A stretch of DNA of 64,000 nucleotides from Halanaerobium saccharolyticum (GCF_003259895.1 NZ_QLME01000011.1:30955-94954); one strand, 5' to 3'; positions 18,278-27,651 are shown, counted from the first letter of the stretch. The notes: generated from the letters alone by a model not told the origin. A program made the numbers and translations.

Positions 18278-19558
18278 TTAACTTCTCACGATTACTGAAA
18301 CCCCATCAGGGATTGCTGTAATTGAAGGCTTTTTACTTTCAACCAAGCTTTCTGCTTTCTCAACTGCTTGATTAAGATCTGCAGCCCAGTCCATCCCCAT
18401 CTCTTCTACAATATTTCTCTTTTCGGGATCTGTAATCATAATTACTTTAAACTTAATCATAATTCGAGCCAGAATCTGGGTTTCCCACTGATCGGGAACT
18501 GTTTCTTTGCGTCCCCGGGCCAGAATCTGATCCATAATTTCCTGCACAGTTTCTGTTTCTTTAAATGTACGATAAAATTCTTCTCCTCCATGACCGTCAG
18601 AACATTCTGCAGCAATTATGATTACTCCACCTTCTTTACAGGTAGCTTCTGCTGCTGTCATTCCCTTAACTGACTGATAAATATTTTGATCAAGTGGATA
18701 ACCACCATTGCTGGTAATTACAATCTCAGCAAGTTTAGCATTAACTCCGGCCAGAGAATCAACAAATTCGGTTCCCTTAAGATGAGCTTTTTCGCGGTGG
18801 CCGGCAAAAGCATTGATCACTTTCTTTTCCGCATCAATGACTACATTTAAAATGAAGGCCAGTCCTGCTGCTTCAGCTGCATACAGCATATCCTGATGCA
18901 TTGGATTGCCTTCTAAATTACCTGTTCTGGCATTGTCACTGTCGATAAACTCTGCACAGTGGTTGGCCAGAACTGTAGTTTTACTGGCCACACCGGGAAG
19001 CACACTTTTGCGTCCACCAGAAAAGCCGGCGAAAAAGTGAGGCTCAATAAAACCCTCAGCAACTAATAAATCAGCTTCTACTGCTGTTTTATTTAAAATC
19101 ATATCTCCCCCGGAGGGCAGCTGGCCTAAATTTACCATCTGAGATTCGTCCCGGCTGTCATGCATTTCAATATTTACACTGTCAACTATCTGATCACCAT
19201 ACTTGTTCCGCAGTTCCTCATCAGTTGAAGCCCGATGAAAACCGGTCGCCACTAAAATTGTAATTTCTGCTTCCGGAGCAGTTTTCCTGATTTCTTCCAA
19301 CAGGACCGGCATTGTGATCTGGCTGGGCACCGGTCTTGTATGATCACTGGAGATTATTACAATCTCTTTTTTTCCCCGGGCCAGCTCTGACAATCTCTGA
19401 CTGCCAATTGGATTTGCCACTGCCTCTTTTACAATTTCCGTTTCCGATTTTTCTGCTTCAAATTGATGGGCCAGGGAGACTAAAACTCCCTGCAGCCTTT
19501 CAGCTTCTACTTTGAGTTCTAACTCCTTTCTTCCAAAAGGAAATTTAATCTGTTTCAT
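18278..19558 (-). CDS. larA: Nickel-pincer lactate racemase LarA
   Basis: 426 residues. Key LarA residues fall at the canonical numbers when the ATG at 19556-19558 is used: His108 (GFHRAST), His174 (IEPHFFAGF), Lys184 (GGRKSVLPG, the lysine bound to the nickel-pincer cofactor) and His200. It interconverts L- and D-lactate so that both isomers can be oxidised. It is the last gene of the lactate operon. The LarB, C and E enzymes that make the cofactor are not in the window. A longer frame runs back through the palindromic element at 19584-19667, but that part is not coding. Confidence 0.93.
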   Translation of the reverse strand: MKQIKFPFGRKELELKVEAERLQGVLVSLAHQFEAEKSETEIVKEAVANPIGSQRLSELARGKKEIVIISSDHTRPVPSQITMPVLLEEIRKTAPEAEITILVATGFHRASTDEELRNKYGDQIVDSVNIEMHDSRDESQMVNLGQLPSGGDMILNKTAVEADLLVAEGFIEPHFFAGFSGGRKSVLPGVASKTTVLANHCAEFIDSDNARTGNLEGNPMHQDMLYAAEAAGLAFILNVVIDAEKKVINAFAGHREKAHLKGTEFVDSLAGVNAKLAEIVITSNGGYPLDQNIYQSVKGMTAAEATCKEGGVIIIAAECSDGHGGEEFYRTFKETETVQEIMDQILARGRKETVPDQWETQILARIMIKFKVIMITDPEKRNIVEEMGMDWAADLNQAVEKAESLVESKKPSITAIPDGVSVIVRS

Positions 19559-19583
19559 CTTAAAATTCACTTCCTTTTTAAAT

Positions 19584-19667
19584 GGTACCGGGTACTTGGA
19601 AAATAACTCCATTTTGCAGGCGAGTTTTTTAATCTTTTCAGGAATTATTTTCCAAGTACCCGGTTCC
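19584..19667. repeat. GTACC palindromic element, copy 2
   Basis: Arms 19584-19610 and 19641-19667, 27 bp each, inverted with two mismatches; the core is GGTACCGGGTACTTGG. It starts 8 bp past the FAD-LDH stop and ends about 25 bp before larA, so it is inside the operon. Confidence 0.85.
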
Positions 19668-19675
19668 ATAACATT

Positions 19676-21094
19676 TTATTCTAAATCAAAAATCTTACCT
19701 GGATTCATAATATTATTTGGATCAAAGGCTTTTTTGATTCCTCGCATTAAGTTAAGCTCGGCCGGATCCAGCATCATTTCCATATACTTTTTACGTTTAG
19801 AACCAATACCGTGTTCACCACTTAAAGTACCTCCAAGTTCTTTAGTTGCTCTGTATAAATCTTCCAGAGCCTTTTCTTCAATCTCAAACCATTTTTCCAT
19901 GGAATGATCAGGATTTTTAACTAAGGTAGCATGTAAGTTACCATCACCGGCATGCCCGTAACAGGGAACCTTGATCTCATATTTTTCACTGATCTCATCT
20001 AAATAAGGCATCAATTTGGGAATATTGGCAGTTGGAACCACAATATCCTCCAGACTCTGATGCGGACTGACAACTTTAAAGGCTTCAGCAATATTGCGGC
20101 GTACACTCCAGATCCGCTCCCGGGTGGTGTGGTTATCAGCAACATAAACCTCGATTGCATCATTATCCAGACAGAGTTCACCAATTGTCTCACTATCTGC
20201 GTTCACTACATCTTCTTTATTTCCATCAACCTCTATTAAAAGCATAGCACCTGCTTCCTGATAGGGCAAATGCTCATTTAAATATTCACAGGAAGTCTTA
20301 ACCGAAAGCTTATCCATAAATTCAATACTGGTCGGGATAATTCTTCCTTCTGTCATAATTTTGGGTACTGTAGAAATAGCTGTGGCCTCATCCTTAAAGA
20401 GTGCCAGCAGTCCTACCCGCTGAGTTGGTTTAGGGAGTAGTTTAATAATTGCTTTGGTTACTATACCCAGGGTACCCTCGGAGCCTACAATCAGCTGTTT
20501 TAAATCATAACCGGTTACATCTTTAACTCGCTTACCACCCAGCTGCACAATATCTCCCGTTGGAGTTACAACTTCCAGCCCCATTACATAGCGGCCGGTA
20601 ACACCATATTTAACCGCCTTACCGCCACCGGCATTTTCGGCAATATTACCTCCGAGAAAACAGGTTTCTACACTCATTGGATAGCCGGCAAAAAAGAGCC
20701 CGCTTTCTTCAAGCATTTCATTAACACTATTGGTAATTACACCCGGTTCTAAAACCATCATTAAATTATCATAATCAATTTCTATAACTTCATCCATATT
20801 CTCCACGGAGACTACAATCCCTCCGTGGTCTGGAATTGCTCCCCCGGAAAGTCCACTGCGGGCTCCGGATGGAGTTACCGGAATCAACTCTCTATTGGCC
20901 AGCTTCATTACTGCTGCAATTTCTTCCGCAGTATTTGGAGTTAAGACAACCTCGGGCATGTGGCCATACTGTTCGGCCGGGGTTTCATCATGAGAATACG
21001 CTTCAATTTTTTCCTCATCTGTCATTACATTTTTTTCGCCAACAATTTCTCTTAGTTCTGCTAAAATTTCCTCAGTTACAGGATTATATTTCAT
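19676..21094 (-). CDS. FAD-linked lactate dehydrogenase (GlcD/LctD family)
   Basis: 472 residues. A PCMH-type FAD-binding domain is visible in PVTPSGARSGLSGGAIPDHG, GGNIAENAGGGKAVKYG and VGSEGTLGIVTKA. The C-terminal FAD-oxidase domain has CYGHAGDGNLHAT and SGEHGIGSKRKKYM. Encoded directly after etfB and etfA, it matches the Acetobacterium woodii LctBCD arrangement, in which lactate oxidation to pyruvate is driven by electron bifurcation/confurcation with ferredoxin and NAD+. A glycolate oxidase subunit would be the alternative, but neighbours LarA and LctP favour lactate. Confidence 0.9.
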   Translation of the reverse strand: MKYNPVTEEILAELREIVGEKNVMTDEEKIEAYSHDETPAEQYGHMPEVVLTPNTAEEIAAVMKLANRELIPVTPSGARSGLSGGAIPDHGGIVVSVENMDEVIEIDYDNLMMVLEPGVITNSVNEMLEESGLFFAGYPMSVETCFLGGNIAENAGGGKAVKYGVTGRYVMGLEVVTPTGDIVQLGGKRVKDVTGYDLKQLIVGSEGTLGIVTKAIIKLLPKPTQRVGLLALFKDEATAISTVPKIMTEGRIIPTSIEFMDKLSVKTSCEYLNEHLPYQEAGAMLLIEVDGNKEDVVNADSETIGELCLDNDAIEVYVADNHTTRERIWSVRRNIAEAFKVVSPHQSLEDIVVPTANIPKLMPYLDEISEKYEIKVPCYGHAGDGNLHATLVKNPDHSMEKWFEIEEKALEDLYRATKELGGTLSGEHGIGSKRKKYMEMMLDPAELNLMRGIKKAFDPNNIMNPGKIFDLE

Positions 21095-22086
21095 TATTTT
21101 ACCTCCTCAGCCAGCTGCTTGTTCAGTTCAGGTACAATTTCAAATAAGTCGCCCACGATTCCAAAGTCTGATACCTTAAAAATATCTGCATCGGGATCTG
21201 CGTTGATTGCAATTATATTTTCGGAAGTCTTCATTCCAGCCAGATGCTGAATAGCACCAGAAATTCCAATTGCAAAATAGAGTTTAGGGGTAACTGTTTT
21301 ACCACTTAAACCTACCTGATAGGGATAGCTGATCCAGTCTCTATCAACTGCATCCCGGGAAGCACCAACTGCTCCCTCAAAATAGCCGGCAAGCTCTCTA
21401 ATCATAGCAAAGTTTTCACCCTTTTTCATTCCCTTACCTCCAGCTGCAACTACATCCTGGATATTAACCGCATCACCCTCGTTTTTACGGAAACCGAGCT
21501 TTTTGACTCTACCATCTAAGAGTGAGCTGTCAAGTTTAAGATGAACTATCTCACCGGTCCGGCTCTCATCTTTTGCGGCTGGTTTGGTTGAATGTGGTCT
21601 CACTGTCGCCATCTGAGGTCTGTGGTTAGGTGATTTAATTGTAGCCAGAATATTACCACCAATCGCTGGTCTGGTCTGCAGCAAATTGCCTGTATCTTCT
21701 TCGATATCTAATTCAGTACAGTCAGCTGTCAGGCCTGCATCTGTTTTAATTGCTACATAGGGCATTACCGTTCTCCCCATTGAAGTTGCTGCCGCCAGAA
21801 TAATCTCCGGCTTATATTCTGCAATTAAATCCTGCAGAACATTACTGTAGTTTTCAACAATAAAGTCCTTTAAAGCGGGGGCATTCATCAATAATACCTT
21901 ATCAGCTCCACTTTTAATCAATTCTTCTGCCTGCTGATCGCTAATCTGATCACCCAGAATAACTGAAACCAGTTCTTCATCCAATTTATCTGCTAATTTG
22001 CGCCCTCTGCTTAATAACTCAAATGACACTTCTTTAATTTCCCCATCTCTTGCTTCTCCAAGAGTCCATACACCTTTGTACTCCAT
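21094..22086 (-). CDS. etfA: Electron transfer flavoprotein alpha subunit
   Basis: 330 residues. The C-terminal FAD-binding region is clear: YQVGLSGKTVTPKLYFAIG, SGAIQHLAGM and AINADPDADIF. The N-terminus starts directly with the ETF fold and lacks the extra 4Fe-4S ferredoxin domain found in A. woodii LctC. It overlaps the LDH start by one base. With EtfB it passes lactate electrons to NAD+ and/or ferredoxin. Confidence 0.93.
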   Translation of the reverse strand: MEYKGVWTLGEARDGEIKEVSFELLSRGRKLADKLDEELVSVILGDQISDQQAEELIKSGADKVLLMNAPALKDFIVENYSNVLQDLIAEYKPEIILAAATSMGRTVMPYVAIKTDAGLTADCTELDIEEDTGNLLQTRPAIGGNILATIKSPNHRPQMATVRPHSTKPAAKDESRTGEIVHLKLDSSLLDGRVKKLGFRKNEGDAVNIQDVVAAGGKGMKKGENFAMIRELAGYFEGAVGASRDAVDRDWISYPYQVGLSGKTVTPKLYFAIGISGAIQHLAGMKTSENIIAINADPDADIFKVSDFGIVGDLFEIVPELNKQLAEEVK

Positions 22087-22098
22087 TTATATACCCTC

Positions 22099-22935
22099 CT
22101 ATACTAATTCTTTTGCTTTTAAGTAGTCAATTAATTTAGATACTGCCTCTTCTACTTTACCATCTTCTCTGACATCGATAATTGTTCCACCTCTGGTTAC
22201 CTTGGGGTGGTCAATGTTTACCACTCTGGTCGGTGAACCCTGTAAACCAAGGTATTCCTGATTCAGATCAAGGTTTCCTAGATTCCACTGTGGAATTTCA
22301 ACCTTGCGTGAGCGCTGCTTTCCTCTTAAGGTTGGCAGACGCGGAAATGAAATTTCTTTAACAACTGTCAGTAAAGCCGGCAGCGGCAGTTCAAGTTTTT
22401 CGTAGCCGTCTTCTACCATTCTCTCAACTATAATCGAATCCTGTTCTACATTAGTATAATTGACTTCTTCGTCCTCAACTAAATTTAGATCGACTACCTT
22501 AGAAGTATAGGTCGAAAGTGTGAGGTCAAGCCAGGAAGCAATACCGGGGCCAACCTGGCCGGTGTCTCCATCTGTTGCTCTTTCTCCTGCTAAAATTAAA
22601 TCAAAATCGCCAATTTCGCGGATTGCTTCCGATAAGGCGTACGAGGTGGCCCAGGTATCTGAACCTGCAAATTCTCTCCCCGAAAGTAAAATACCATCAT
22701 CACAGCCCATGGCAATTGCTTCTTTTAAAGCTTTGTCAGCACTTGGTGGCCCCATTGTAATCACCGTAATTTTACCACCATATTCTTCTTTCAGCTGAAT
22801 ACCTGTTTCAATTGCATAAAGGTCAAGCGGATTAATAATACTTTCTACCCCTTCTCGTTTCATTGTCCCTGTCTCTTCATCCATTTTTACATTACTTGTC
22901 TCTGGAACCTGTTTAATTGGAATAACTATATTCAA
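22099..22935 (-). CDS. etfB: Electron transfer flavoprotein beta subunit
   Basis: 278 residues. Visible features are IPIKQVPETSNVKMDEETG, MGPPSADKALKEAIAMGCDD and GERATDGDTGQVGPGIA. The last is the loop associated with NAD-binding, bifurcating-type EtfB. The TTG start has GGGAGG eight bases upstream. It is the first gene after the lactate permease, and a FadR-type operator lies about 40 bp upstream, so it may be transcribed both from its own promoter and by read-through. Confidence 0.93.
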   Translation of the reverse strand: MNIVIPIKQVPETSNVKMDEETGTMKREGVESIINPLDLYAIETGIQLKEEYGGKITVITMGPPSADKALKEAIAMGCDDGILLSGREFAGSDTWATSYALSEAIREIGDFDLILAGERATDGDTGQVGPGIASWLDLTLSTYTSKVVDLNLVEDEEVNYTNVEQDSIIVERMVEDGYEKLELPLPALLTVVKEISFPRLPTLRGKQRSRKVEIPQWNLGNLDLNQEYLGLQGSPTRVVNIDHPKVTRGGTIIDVREDGKVEEAVSKLIDYLKAKELV

Positions 22936-22971
22936 TTTCTTTACCTCCCTGTGTAAAATTCATTTTGGTTT

Positions 22972-22988
22972 GATGGTCAGACCACTAT
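22972..22988. promoter_or_regulatory. FadR/LldR-type operator upstream of etfB
   Basis: TGATGGTCAGACCACTA is a near-palindrome with core TGGTC-N-GACCA. It matches the copy upstream of lctP in 14 of 17 positions. It is probably bound by the adjacent GntR/FadR regulator. Confidence 0.72.
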
Positions 22989-23045
22989 TCCATATTTATA
23001 ATTCTTCTTCAACTCTAAAATTCCTGCAAAATTAAATATTTTACA

Positions 23046-23077
23046 CTACTGAAGTTTCAAAAAGCTCCAGCAGTGCT
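23046..23077 (-). terminator. Stem-loop between lctP and etfB
   Basis: An 11-bp stem with G-T pairs and a loop of about 10 nt, followed by TAAAATATTTAATTTT on the minus strand. It is a weak terminator or attenuator that could adjust permease expression relative to the Etf/LDH genes. Confidence 0.45.
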
Positions 23078-23086
23078 TATTTCAGG

Positions 23087-24757
23087 CTAAAATATACCCG
23101 GGATAAAAAAGAGCGTTATGATCCAGGCCAGTGCTCCGGCGGTTAAACCATAAAAAAGTGCAACCGGCAGGTTTTTGCGGATAATAAGTCCTTCTTTCCC
23201 AACCAGTCCAACTGTTGTCGCTGCTGCCACCACATTATGGATACAGATCATATTACCTGCTGCTCCTCCAAGCGCCTGCAGGGCAAGAATTGGAGTCACT
23301 GCTGTTCCAGAAGCTACTGCGGTTCCATACTGAAAAGGACCAAACATAATATCCGAAGTAGTATTACTTCCAGATATAAAGGCTCCCAAGATACCAACAA
23401 GTGGTGCAACCAGATACCAGATTGAGCCAAGTGTAGCTGCTGCAAATTCTGCCATCACAATTAACATGGAATTTTCTCCAGTTGCTCCACCGGAGTTCAT
23501 CATAATATAAACCATACCCAGCGCAAAGAAAAGTGCAATCGCAGCCGGCTTAATCATCTTAAATGTTTCCTTCCAGGCTTCTCTGGTTTTGCCGCTGTCC
23601 AGACCATGTAAACTCGGAATTAAAAGGGCAACAAAGATAAAGGGAAAGATTCCTGGATTATAAAAGGGAGTAATTACCCTTCCAATCCCTGTCCCAAAAA
23701 TATCTCTCCAGCCTATAGTCCAGCTCTGCAGCAGTGGAGTTAGATTAAAGATTTCTAATCTACCTACCAGTAAAATTAAGCCAATTAAAGCATATGGTAA
23801 CCAGGCTTTAAAAGTACTTACCTGTTTTTGAGCAGCATCTACATCCTGCTCACCTGCTTTAATCTCACCTTCCCAGTCTTCTCCCCACTGATCGTGAGAG
23901 GGAAAATCCCATTTGTCTTTCGGCACCAGAAATCCTTTAGAAATCGCAAATATAAAGAGCGGCAGTGCGATTAAAGATCCCAGCAGTGATGGAAGTTCTG
24001 GCCCCACAAAATAGGCTATAGAAAACTGAAAAACTGTAAATACAAAACCTCCAAATAAGGCTAAAGGTAAAACTTCTAAACCTTTTTTAAATGAGCCGTC
24101 TACAATTTTGGTCATTAATAAAACAATGATCAGCGGAATAAACGAACCAACTAAAAAATGTAAGAGTGCAGAAAAAGCACCAATATTGTGTAAAAATTGA
24201 GTAAATTCAATCGTTCCCCCCATTGACTGGATAGGAAATTCGATCAGATTCTCTAAAGCAGCAAAGCCTCCCCAGATCGGAACTCCAACAGCGCCAAAGG
24301 TTACAGCAGTACTATCTGCAATCAGAGCAGAAGTTGCTGCAATTAAGGGTGGAAAACCCATTCCCACTAAAAGTGGTGCCGCCACTGCTGCAGGTGTTCC
24401 AAAACCTGCTGCTCCTTCAAAAAATGAGCCCATTAACCAGGCAATAATTATTACCTGTACTCTTCTATCAACTGAAATTGTAGTCATAGAATGAGAAATG
24501 CCATATACTCCTCCACTTTTTTTCATTAACTGTAAAATAAGTAGAGCCCCAAAAACTATAAGTAAAATACTAAGTGCATTGATTACTCCTCCAATTGTGG
24601 CTGCAGATAACCATCTAACAGGCATTCCCCAGCCTATAGCGGCTATAATTAAAGCACTGAGCCAGCCAAAAGGCATTGCCTTACTTGCAGGCCACATGTA
24701 ACCAATCATTAAAACACCAACAATAATAATAGGTAAAGCAGCTAAAAGAGCTAACAT
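23087..24757 (-). CDS. lctP: L-lactate permease (LctP family)
   Basis: 556 residues, 13 or more membrane helices. Signatures include GSFFEGAAGFGTPAAVAAPL, GVPIWGGFAAL, SGSNTTSDIMFGPFQY and LQALGGAAGNMICIHN. It takes up lactate (or glycolate) by proton or cation symport. The ATG at 24755-24757 has GGAGG six bases upstream; the longer frame has none. It opens the structural lactate operon, behind a palindromic operator. Confidence 0.93.
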   Translation of the reverse strand: MLALLAALPIIIVGVLMIGYMWPASKAMPFGWLSALIIAAIGWGMPVRWLSAATIGGVINALSILLIVFGALLILQLMKKSGGVYGISHSMTTISVDRRVQVIIIAWLMGSFFEGAAGFGTPAAVAAPLLVGMGFPPLIAATSALIADSTAVTFGAVGVPIWGGFAALENLIEFPIQSMGGTIEFTQFLHNIGAFSALLHFLVGSFIPLIIVLLMTKIVDGSFKKGLEVLPLALFGGFVFTVFQFSIAYFVGPELPSLLGSLIALPLFIFAISKGFLVPKDKWDFPSHDQWGEDWEGEIKAGEQDVDAAQKQVSTFKAWLPYALIGLILLVGRLEIFNLTPLLQSWTIGWRDIFGTGIGRVITPFYNPGIFPFIFVALLIPSLHGLDSGKTREAWKETFKMIKPAAIALFFALGMVYIMMNSGGATGENSMLIVMAEFAAATLGSIWYLVAPLVGILGAFISGSNTTSDIMFGPFQYGTAVASGTAVTPILALQALGGAAGNMICIHNVVAAATTVGLVGKEGLIIRKNLPVALFYGLTAGALAWIITLFFIPGIF

Positions 24758-24880
24758 AAATTCCTCCTTATAAAATTGTCTGTTCATTATTAACAGATTA
24801 TATAAAGAAGAAATTTCTAATAAAAATTATCAGCTATAAGAATTTTCTCCACCTCCAATTTTCTTATCCAGCATATTGTT

Positions 24881-24897
24881 TGATGGTCTGACCATCA
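24881..24897. promoter_or_regulatory. FadR/LldR-type operator upstream of lctP
   Basis: TGATGGTCTGACCATCA is a perfect 8-bp inverted repeat with a one-base centre. A TATAAT on the minus strand lies at 24905-24910, placing the operator at the transcription start, where binding would block expression. Confidence 0.8.
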
Positions 24898-25210
24898 GTA
24901 CTCTATTATATTATTTCAACACTCAAAGCATTATACCTGCCTTCATTTCGCGCTATTCGCAATTGTCTGATAAGTAAAAATTTCACAATGTGATCTTTGT
25001 CTATACTCCGGAGTTCTTATTGTTCATAATTGTCATAAAATTTGAAATAGTTGTTAAGCAGTCTCAAATTATGATCTAATCTAGTTTTAGCTATTTAATC
25101 ACCTTTAACAGCTTTTAATAGTTATAAACAGCAAAATAGAGACGAATAATTATTCTAAATATCACAAAATTAGCTGATTAAATCTTTATTTTCACATTTA
25201 AATGCAAAAA

Positions 25211-25233
25211 AATCCACCTCGGCAGGCGGATTT
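25211..25233 (-). terminator. Intrinsic terminator of the FadR-type regulator gene
   Basis: On the minus strand AATCCGCC pairs with GGTGGATT (one G-T pair) and is followed by seven T. It lies 100 bp past the regulator's stop. Confidence 0.75.
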
Positions 25234-25331
25234 TAGATGTTAATTCATTATTTTTATTAAATTTACATTATATGCTATTAATTATTTTGATATTTCTCGT
25301 CTCATCTTGCTAATTTAAACAAATTTATAAC

Positions 25332-26042
25332 TTAACCTTCAATTTCTTTATTGATTAATTTTTCTACATAATCTAAATGATTTCGCATTTCTGCTCCAGC
25401 TTTTTTTGGATCATGATTCTTTAAAGCCTTAAAGATCTGCTGATGCTGTTCGGCAAATTGAGTCATAGTTTCCTCTTTGGAGACCAGTTTAGTTCTTGTA
25501 TTCTTGATATGAAAATCCATTGCTTCCGAAATAGAACGCATAAAAAACAGCAGTACTTTATTTCCACTGGCCCGGGCTATAGTATAATGAAACATTTTAT
25601 CTGCCTTAATACTTTCTTCTTCATAACCAGAACTGGAAAGCAGATCATCAATATATAAGCCCATCTCTTCAATTTCTGCTGCGGTGGCCCTTTCTGCTGC
25701 CAGTTTAACACAGTCAATCTCCAAAACTCTTCTTAATTCCAATAATTCTTCCGCCACATTATCATTTAGAAGCAAAATGAGAGAAAGTGGATTAAAAAAG
25801 TCTTCATCAAAAGAATCACGGATAAAAGTTCCCTCACCCGGCCTGCTTTCGATCAATCCGATCATTTCCAGAGCACTAAAAGCCTCCCTGATTGAAGCCC
25901 GGCTGACCCCCAGATCTTTTTTCAATTGTCTTTCTGAAGGCAGTTTATCCCCTTTTTTTAGTTCACCCTCATAAATCAATTCTCGTATTTGCTCAATAAT
26001 CTGTTCATAGACTTTATTATTTTTAATCTGTTTAAATTCCAT
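25332..26042 (-). CDS. GntR/FadR-family transcriptional regulator of lactate use
   Basis: 236 residues: an N-terminal winged helix (LPSERQLKKDLGVSRASIRE, RPGEGTFI) and a C-terminal all-helical FCD ligand domain (LLELRRVLEIDCVKLAAERA and HYTIARASGN). Relatives LldR and LutR sense lactate. It is encoded upstream of the lactate genes on the same strand but behind its own terminator, and two TGGTC-N-GACCA operators precede lctP and etfB. This is the likely counterpart of LctA of A. woodii. Confidence 0.87.
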   Translation of the reverse strand: MEFKQIKNNKVYEQIIEQIRELIYEGELKKGDKLPSERQLKKDLGVSRASIREAFSALEMIGLIESRPGEGTFIRDSFDEDFFNPLSLILLLNDNVAEELLELRRVLEIDCVKLAAERATAAEIEEMGLYIDDLLSSSGYEEESIKADKMFHYTIARASGNKVLLFFMRSISEAMDFHIKNTRTKLVSKEETMTQFAEQHQQIFKALKNHDPKKAGAEMRNHLDYVEKLINKEIEG

Positions 26043-26203
26043 TATCTTTCCTCCAAAAATTAAATTGTTAAATTTTTCTTAATATAAGTATACATCGCCG
26101 ACAGAGCTTTTTCAATTAATAAGCAGGTTTATCAGTAAAAATATAGAAATAATAGAATAAGAATTAATTTATTTTAAAAAAATTATTGTAAAGGAGAAAA
26201 ATT

Positions 26204-27337
26204 ATGAATAAAAATAAATTGACCTTATTTCTGCTGCTGCTTTCCTTAATCCTTATTTTCACTTTAAATACAACCGCTGAAAATTTAAAAATACATTTTA
26301 TTGATGTTGGGCAGGGAGATTCAATTTTGATTGAAGAAGTCGGAGGGCAAAATATTTTGGTTGATGGTGGTGACCGGGCAGACAAAATTACAGCCGGAAT
26401 AATAAATTATCTCAGGGATCAAAATGTAAAAAAATTGGATTATTTGATCAGCACTCATCCTCATGCTGACCACATTGGTGGTCTGGTTGATATAATTGAC
26501 AGCTTTGAAGTTGGAACTGTGCTGGACAGCGGTAAAGTCCATACCTCTAAAACCTATGAGAATTATTTAATCAAAATTGATCAGGAAAACATTAATTTTG
26601 AAACTCCTCGCCGGGGAGATAAATTTAAAATTGGAGAAAGCGAACTCCACTTTTTACATCCCGAGCAGAATTTAGAGGCATATGATTTAAATAATTCCTC
26701 ACTGGTCTTTCTGCTTGAATTTAGGCAGCAGAACTTTTTATTTACTGGAGATATTGAAGCAGAAGTAGAAAGAAAACTGCTTGCCGAAAATCCCGAACTC
26801 AAAGTTGATATAATTAAAGTTCCACATCACGGAAGTAAGACTTCCAGTTTTGCCGGCTGGATAAAAAGTATTCAACCAGAGACTGCAGTAATCCAGGTCG
26901 GAGAAAATCATTACGGCCATCCTGCAGCAAAAATTATTGAACTTTATCAAAGTCAGGGTGCCCGGGTTTTCAGAAATGATTTAAATGGTAATATTGTAGT
27001 TACCGCTGACGGCAAAAATTATACTGTAAAAGTTGATCAGAGCACAGATAATAGCAGGACCGGCACAAAAACCAATACTAAAAATGAAAATACTTCTGCA
27101 GAGAAAATAAAATCAAAATCAAAAAATAAGGCTGACAGCAGCAATTTAATCAATATCAATACAGCCAGCGCTGCTGTTTTGGACCAACTCTGGGGGATCG
27201 GGCCGGCAACTGCAGAAAAAATTATACACTACCGCGAGAAAAATGGACTTTTTACCCAAATTGAAGAAATAAAAAAAGTTGATGGAATTGATGATGGTAA
27301 ATTTGGACGCTGGTATGATAAAATTACAGTAGAGTGA
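26204..27337 (+). CDS. Secreted ComEC-type metallo-beta-lactamase with C-terminal ComEA helix-hairpin-helix
   Basis: 377 residues: a signal peptide (about 1-24), a metallo-beta-lactamase domain (IDVGQGDSILI, STHPHADHIGG, TGDIEAEVE, VPHHGSKTSS), a Lys/Asn/Thr-rich linker, then a ComEA-like HhH module (NINTASAAVLDQLWGIG, and REKNGLFTQIEEIKKV). This is the nuclease-like half of ComEC, without its membrane channel, joined to a DNA-binding tail. A secreted DNase or DNA-handling enzyme is a reasonable inference. GGAGA precedes the ATG. A DUF3006 gene follows, a common partner. Confidence 0.87.
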   Translation: MNKNKLTLFLLLLSLILIFTLNTTAENLKIHFIDVGQGDSILIEEVGGQNILVDGGDRADKITAGIINYLRDQNVKKLDYLISTHPHADHIGGLVDIIDSFEVGTVLDSGKVHTSKTYENYLIKIDQENINFETPRRGDKFKIGESELHFLHPEQNLEAYDLNNSSLVFLLEFRQQNFLFTGDIEAEVERKLLAENPELKVDIIKVPHHGSKTSSFAGWIKSIQPETAVIQVGENHYGHPAAKIIELYQSQGARVFRNDLNGNIVVTADGKNYTVKVDQSTDNSRTGTKTNTKNENTSAEKIKSKSKNKADSSNLININTASAAVLDQLWGIGPATAEKIIHYREKNGLFTQIEEIKKVDGIDDGKFGRWYDKITVE

Positions 27338-27375
27338 AACAATTAAACATTAAAATGATATGAAAGGATGATTTG

Positions 27376-27594
27376 ATGAAGGTAACAGTTGATAAAATTG
27401 AAAATGGAAAGGCCAGACTTTTAATTAGACCTCAGGAAAAGGAAGATTTTTTGCTGCCAGTTGAAGAACTTCCAGCTAAAACAGCAGAAGGCAGTATTTT
27501 AGAAATTAACTTTGAACTCAAAGAAGCTGAAAAAAAAGCTGCCGAAAAAAGAGTCAGCAGCCTTTTAGATAAGCTTAAGAACAAAAAGAGCTGA
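27376..27594 (+). CDS. DUF3006 family protein
   Basis: 72 residues. An N-terminal small beta domain (VTVDKIENGKARLLI, LPVEELP, EGSILEINF) is followed by a charged helix. This is the DUF3006 pattern, usually found next to ComEC-type metallo-beta-lactamases. AAAGGA lies seven bases before the ATG. It is 38 bp downstream of the MBL gene and ends in a terminator, so it is co-transcribed. Function unknown. Confidence 0.75.
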   Translation: MKVTVDKIENGKARLLIRPQEKEDFLLPVEELPAKTAEGSILEINFELKEAEKKAAEKRVSSLLDKLKNKKS

Positions 27595-27618
27595 ACAATA
27601 TCAGCTCTTCTTTTTTAT
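27586..27618 (+). terminator. Intrinsic terminator of the MBL/DUF3006 operon
   Basis: AAGAGCTGA and TCAGCTCTT form a perfect 9-bp stem overlapping the stop codon, followed by CTTTTTT. Confidence 0.85.
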
Positions 27619-27651
27619 TAAAATTTAATTGTAGTTTAATTTAATTCTCAT

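Larger units (their letters stand above)
24758..25331. other. 574-bp intergenic region between lctP and its regulator gene
   Basis: Holds the lctP leader, operator and promoter (24881-24910) and the regulator's terminator (25211-25233). The remaining 300 bp are AT-rich, with no credible gene seen. Confidence 0.6.

Noticed and set aside
19559..19669. N-terminal extension of LarA
   Set aside because: It translates the GTACC palindrome. The catalytic residues fall at canonical LarA numbers only with the downstream ATG.
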